From positions 124,001-188,000 of the forward strand of contig CBDUHN010000001.1 in the NCBI GenBank assembly GCA_965367295.1: a DNA stretch of 64,000 nt, read 5' to 3'. Numbering within the stretch: position 1 is the stretch's first letter; each line of letters opens with the position of its first letter. The notes below the pieces were generated by a model. The model was not told where the DNA came from and ran no database searches. It worked only from the letters and a program-made list of their open reading frames with translations. Shown here one piece after another: positions 60,729-64,000 of this stretch. Source of the stretch: JAIVHA01 sp965367295. Lineage in GTDB: Bacteria > Pseudomonadota > Gammaproteobacteria > DSM-19610. A program made the translations under genes and the position numbers.

Positions 60729-63506
60729 TTACTGATTCAGTTCCTGTAACAACTGCCGCGACTGTTCCACCAGCGCATACTCCGTGTGTTCGGCGAGGAG
60801 ATTGACCAGTTTCTGTGCTGCCGCCGCGCGCTGCCCTTCGTTCTTGAGCCACAGTGCATCCAGATATCGCGCATCAGGGCCACGGTGATTGCGGGTCAAC
60901 AGGCCATCGATCAGCTCCCGAGCCTCCTTGCGCTTATCCTGCATCAGCAGCACGTGCACCAGCGTATCCATTATCAGCGGATTATCCGGCACCTCTTCCA
61001 ACGCTCTCCGGGCATAGACTTCCGCCTGGGCGGCATCCTTGTTCATGAGTAGATAAGACAGATTGTTCAATGCCATCACCTGGCCAGGAGCCAGTTCGAT
61101 GATTCTGCGATAGCGACTCACCGCCTCTTCTGTCTGGCCCTGCAACAGGGAGTAGTTCGCTCTCGCCAGCAGCAGGTGGATGTCATCAGGATGTTCACGA
61201 GCCCAGTCATCCAGAAGGGTTATTGCGGCTTTATGATCACCAGCGGCCCATTTCACTTTCGCCAGTTCGACCACCAGAGTGGTAGAAGGTGATTTTTTCA
61301 TGGCCTCGGCATAGGCATGCGCCGCGCGCTCAGGCTGATTTCTCGCCATCGCCAGCGCTCCCTCCAGGACCTGGATTCGTAAATTATCGCTCACCTCTGC
61401 CTTGAGCTCTTGCAACAACTGCTCCACCTCGGCGAAACGCTTTTCCCGAATCAGCACATGCCCCCATTCCAGCCGCGCCTCGACATGCTTAGGCTCCAGT
61501 TCCAGGGCCCGTGTGAGTTGCTTTTTCACACAAACATTGTCATTGGTCCGATCGCACACCAGCGCCAGCCAGTAATGCCCTTGCGCGCGCTCGGGCAGCA
61601 CATCCACCAGACTGGTGAATTCCACCCTGGCACTGGACCAGTTCTGCAGTGCCAGGTAGCTCTCGCCCACCGCCGCCAACAGACCGGGAGCACGGGGGTG
61701 ACGTTCGCGTTCCGGCAACAACAATGTCAGTGCACGCTCCGGCTCTCCCTTGCGTAAATAGTAACGGCCAAGCTCGACCTGAAAATCGATCTGTTCCGGA
61801 TGGGCCTTGATTGCCCTGGTCAGGGTTTCCACCAACGCCTTTTCATTTCCCGCGCGGGATTCGAGCAGCGCCAGGTACTGCAGTGTAGAAGCATGATCCG
61901 GATGGGCCTCAAGGGTCTGCTCATAGTGTTTGCGCGCGGAATCGAAATCCCCCTCCTCCATATCCAGCACCGCCAGGCGATGGTTCGCCGCCGGATCACC
62001 CGGATCCAGGGCCAGAGCGGCTTCAAAGGAAGCGCGGGCCGAGGCCCGATCCCCGAGTCCGAGCTGCCCCATACCCTTGAGCACCAGGGGCAACGGGGCC
62101 TGGGGATGACGCCCCGCGAATTCTTCCGCCGCCGCTACCGCTTTCGCAAAGGCGCCTTTATGCAGGTGCGCCATCACCAGCACAATATCCGTCTGCACCA
62201 GGTCCGGTGACTCGGAAAGAAGCTTCTCCAGCAACTGCACCCCTTCGTCGTAGTCGCCCTTGATGAGCATCCCCAGTCCCAGCTGGGACTGCAGTTCCGG
62301 GGAATCAGGGTTCAATTCCACCAGCTTGTTCAAATGCACCAGGGCTTCATCGGTGCGACCCAGCCTGAGCAAGGCTGAAGCCAGCAGAGCCTGCGCCCGG
62401 ATATTCCCGGGATCGCGCGCCACGATCGGTCCCACAAGTTGCACCGCGCTCGTGGCCTCGCCACCCTGCAGCCGTGCGGTTGCCAGCAGGATGCGGCCCG
62501 GAATGTAGTTGGGATTCTTGGCGAAACTGCGTGCCAGGTACATCTCGGCTTGCTGGGCATTACCGGCGCCCAGGTGGGCCACTCCGAGTTGCAACACGGC
62601 ATCCCGGTAGTCCTCTGCCATGCCCAGGACTTTTTCAAAGTGTCCCCGTGCGGTGTCATAGTGCTGCTCCTGGAGGTCCAGGATTCCCATGGCATACTCC
62701 ACAGCCGGATGTTGGGCATTCAGTGTCTGCATGCGCGCAATATCCTCGCGCGCCTCGTCGAAACGACGCAAGCGGCTCAGTAATATTGCGCGCTTTTCCA
62801 GGTTTCCCATCTGGTCTCGATTCGCACCAAGTGCCTTGCCGTAATCATCGACCGCTTCTTCCAGGCGCCCCTGGTAATTGGCCACATCCCCACGCAGGCT
62901 CCAGGCGGCACTATCATGCTCATCCAGTTGCAAGGCCTCATCGAGCAGCTGCTCCGCACGGGAAAACTTCTGCCGCCCGGCGGCCACCAGCGCCTGCCCT
63001 ACCAGGGGAGCCACCGATGTCGGGGAGAGCTTGCGGGCCTGATTGAATCGTTCTTCAGCTTCCTGGATCATGCCGCGCCGCATGAAGGTATCACCCTGGA
63101 TTGCGAGAAGTTGCGCCTGCTGCTCATCGGGCACAGTGGGAGACCACTGGGCAGTGATGACCTCATCGTATTTGCGTTGTAGATACCAGGACCGTACCAG
63201 TTGCACCTGCACGGCATCCATGGGTACGCCCAGTTTAAGGGCGCGTTGCAGTTCCTTTTCAGCACTGGCTCCATCGTTGGCCTCAAGGTACAGACCACCC
63301 AGCATCATGCGCGCGTCGGAATTGTCGGGATTCTTCGCAATGGCATTCTTGAGCTCGAGCACCGCGGCCCGGCGATCCCCTTTCTCCAACTGTTCACGGG
63401 CACGGTAAACATACTCCGTGTCGCTGACCGCCGGCCCCACATCGCAGGCCACCAGCCATGACGCCAACATTCCCACCAGTACCATCCCCAGTAATTGAGA
63501 TTTCAT
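60729..63506 (-). CDS. prsT: PEP-CTERM system TPR-repeat lipoprotein PrsT
   Basis: This 925-residue lipoprotein has the signal MKSQLLGMVLVGMLASW with the lipobox LVAC and then an almost continuous array of about twenty TPR units (for example AVLELKNAIAKNPDNSDARM and LARANYSLLQGQTEEAVSRY) ending LLAEHTEYALVEQSRQLLQEL. Size and position match PrsT, the TPR protein restricted to exosortase A genomes and thought to scaffold exopolysaccharide assembly or export at the outer membrane. The ATG follows AAAGGAAG. A weak sigma-54-like site (TGGTTGGTCCGTAGCA, minus strand, 63533-63548) lies just upstream, but only about 16 bases of leader would remain. Confidence 0.94.
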   Translation of the reverse strand: MKSQLLGMVLVGMLASWLVACDVGPAVSDTEYVYRAREQLEKGDRRAAVLELKNAIAKNPDNSDARMMLGGLYLEANDGASAEKELQRALKLGVPMDAVQVQLVRSWYLQRKYDEVITAQWSPTVPDEQQAQLLAIQGDTFMRRGMIQEAEERFNQARKLSPTSVAPLVGQALVAAGRQKFSRAEQLLDEALQLDEHDSAAWSLRGDVANYQGRLEEAVDDYGKALGANRDQMGNLEKRAILLSRLRRFDEAREDIARMQTLNAQHPAVEYAMGILDLQEQHYDTARGHFEKVLGMAEDYRDAVLQLGVAHLGAGNAQQAEMYLARSFAKNPNYIPGRILLATARLQGGEATSAVQLVGPIVARDPGNIRAQALLASALLRLGRTDEALVHLNKLVELNPDSPELQSQLGLGMLIKGDYDEGVQLLEKLLSESPDLVQTDIVLVMAHLHKGAFAKAVAAAEEFAGRHPQAPLPLVLKGMGQLGLGDRASARASFEAALALDPGDPAANHRLAVLDMEEGDFDSARKHYEQTLEAHPDHASTLQYLALLESRAGNEKALVETLTRAIKAHPEQIDFQVELGRYYLRKGEPERALTLLLPERERHPRAPGLLAAVGESYLALQNWSSARVEFTSLVDVLPERAQGHYWLALVCDRTNDNVCVKKQLTRALELEPKHVEARLEWGHVLIREKRFAEVEQLLQELKAEVSDNLRIQVLEGALAMARNQPERAAHAYAEAMKKSPSTTLVVELAKVKWAAGDHKAAITLLDDWAREHPDDIHLLLARANYSLLQGQTEEAVSRYRRIIELAPGQVMALNNLSYLLMNKDAAQAEVYARRALEEVPDNPLIMDTLVHVLLMQDKRKEARELIDGLLTRNHRGPDARYLDALWLKNEGQRAAAAQKLVNLLAEHTEYALVEQSRQLLQELNQ

Positions 63507-63653
63507 CTTCCTTTATATCCCCCAGATAAAAATGCTACGGACCAACCATTCGGATGGTTATACTTCCCAAACAAGCATGCGCAGTGATCGTTGATATATA
63601 TCGCGCTTGTAACACCTGACATTCGTTCGTTGTTGTGCAGACCGCCATCCCCG

Positions 63654-63986
63654 TTACCGAAACACATCATTCCCCAGCCCACCCAGCTTGAAGAACACCC
63701 GCATATCATCCAGGTCACGCCGGAAACGGGGATGGATACCGGCCCGCATCTCCCGCAGCGCCGCGATTTTTGCCTCGGGCAGGGGTCTGTCAGCCGTTTT
63801 TACAGCCATCAGCAGCGGCACCTTGAAGGTACTACGCACCTCCACCCCGGCTGGCAGCCGCTCCCGCACCAATGTCTGGAAATCGGACAGCAGGAATGCT
63901 GCTCGCAGGGAACGCTCGTAATCCAGCAGCAACTGATGAGGGTCCCGATCTCGGTTCATATAGGCGAAAAATATAACCGATTTCAA
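63654..63986 (-). CDS. unrecognised protein, possibly truncated at the window edge
   Basis: This is an open frame of about 110 residues ending RVFFKLGGLGNDVFR. The frame remains open to the end of the window, and the listed start is a TTG, so the true N-terminus may lie beyond base 64000; an internal ATG at 63959 is the other option. The sequence has an amphipathic pattern (HQLLLDYERSLRAAFLLSDF, then PLPEAKIAALREMRAGIHPR) but no family I can name. It lies 147 bases upstream of prsT on the same strand and could be the end of the preceding gene. Confidence 0.4.
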   Translation of the reverse strand: MKSVIFFAYMNRDRDPHQLLLDYERSLRAAFLLSDFQTLVRERLPAGVEVRSTFKVPLLMAVKTADRPLPEAKIAALREMRAGIHPRFRRDLDDMRVFFKLGGLGNDVFR

Positions 63987-64000
63987 AGATTTAAGCCTTG

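Noticed and set aside
63533..63548. Sigma-54-like site just upstream of prsT (TGGTTGGTCCGTAGCA)
   Set aside because: The -12 element has a mismatch and the predicted leader would be only about 16 bases; mentioned under prsT but not listed as a feature.
1..64000. CRISPR arrays, tRNA and rRNA genes, complete insertion sequences and phage genes
   Set aside because: No regularly spaced repeats, cloverleaf ends, rRNA motifs, transposase or integrase domains were noticed on either strand.

Overview
The window looks like a chromosomal segment of a Gram-negative proteobacterium, probably gamma or beta. The evidence is an exosortase A (XrtA, PEP-CTERM type) exopolysaccharide locus, beta-barrel outer-membrane proteins, a lipoprotein polysaccharide exporter and LolA-like lipoprotein machinery. 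Base composition is moderately GC-rich by eye. I see no tRNA, rRNA, CRISPR array, complete insertion sequence or phage gene. Nearly every gene concerns cell-surface sugar synthesis, transfer or export.

Layout. (1) 1-2.1 kb: 3' end of an FMN-dependent glutamate synthase-type gene, a small membrane-anchored protein, galE, and a tiny membrane protein. (2) 2.2-6.2 kb, minus strand: an HPr-rel-A module (nucleotidyltransferase, HprK-like kinase, PqqD-like protein) read after a Tat-exported GYxKN-type protein with a good sigma-54 promoter match, preceded by a trypsin-like protease. (3) 6.3-20.9 kb, plus strand: one long sugar operon with O-antigen ligase/polymerase, Wzx-type flippase, two nucleotide-sugar SDR enzymes (one very close to UDP-sulfoquinovose synthase), a polysaccharide deacetylase, two GT2 enzymes, a three-part GT2/membrane/sulfatase-fold fusion and two GT4 enzymes. 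(4) 30.1-21.0 kb, minus strand, meeting the previous operon tail to tail: sulfotransferase, a Gtr-like trio (membrane GT-C, GtrA, GtrB), a deacetylase-like protein, GT2, GT4, a TPR protein and an FkbM methyltransferase. (5) 30.2-32.0 kb, plus strand: an asparagine-synthetase-like protein without the glutaminase cysteine.

(6) 52.5-32.1 kb, minus strand: the core XrtA-associated eps operon. It runs from the export lipoprotein, chain-length protein, tyrosine kinase, outer-membrane protein and ATPase, through WecB, deacetylase, FemAB-like protein, glycosyltransferases, exosortase A fused to EpsI and an amidotransferase, to an AMP-ligase-like protein and an exosortase-associated O-ligase. (7) 53.1-60.7 kb: two MacB/FtsX-type permeases and a beta-barrel protein on one strand, two exosortase-associated acyltransferases (one with a strong sigma-54 promoter match), a LolD-like ATPase and a LolA-like periplasmic protein. 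(8) 60.7-64 kb: the large TPR lipoprotein PrsT and a fragment at the right edge.

Region 6 would make and export an exopolysaccharide and anchor exosortase substrates. Regions 3 and 4 look like a second or accessory glycan pathway, possibly with sulfonated or sulfated sugars. Region 7 could move acylated lipids or lipoproteins to the outer membrane. No PEP-CTERM substrate, priming sugar-phosphate transferase or PrsK/PrsR regulator pair is visible, so these must lie elsewhere.
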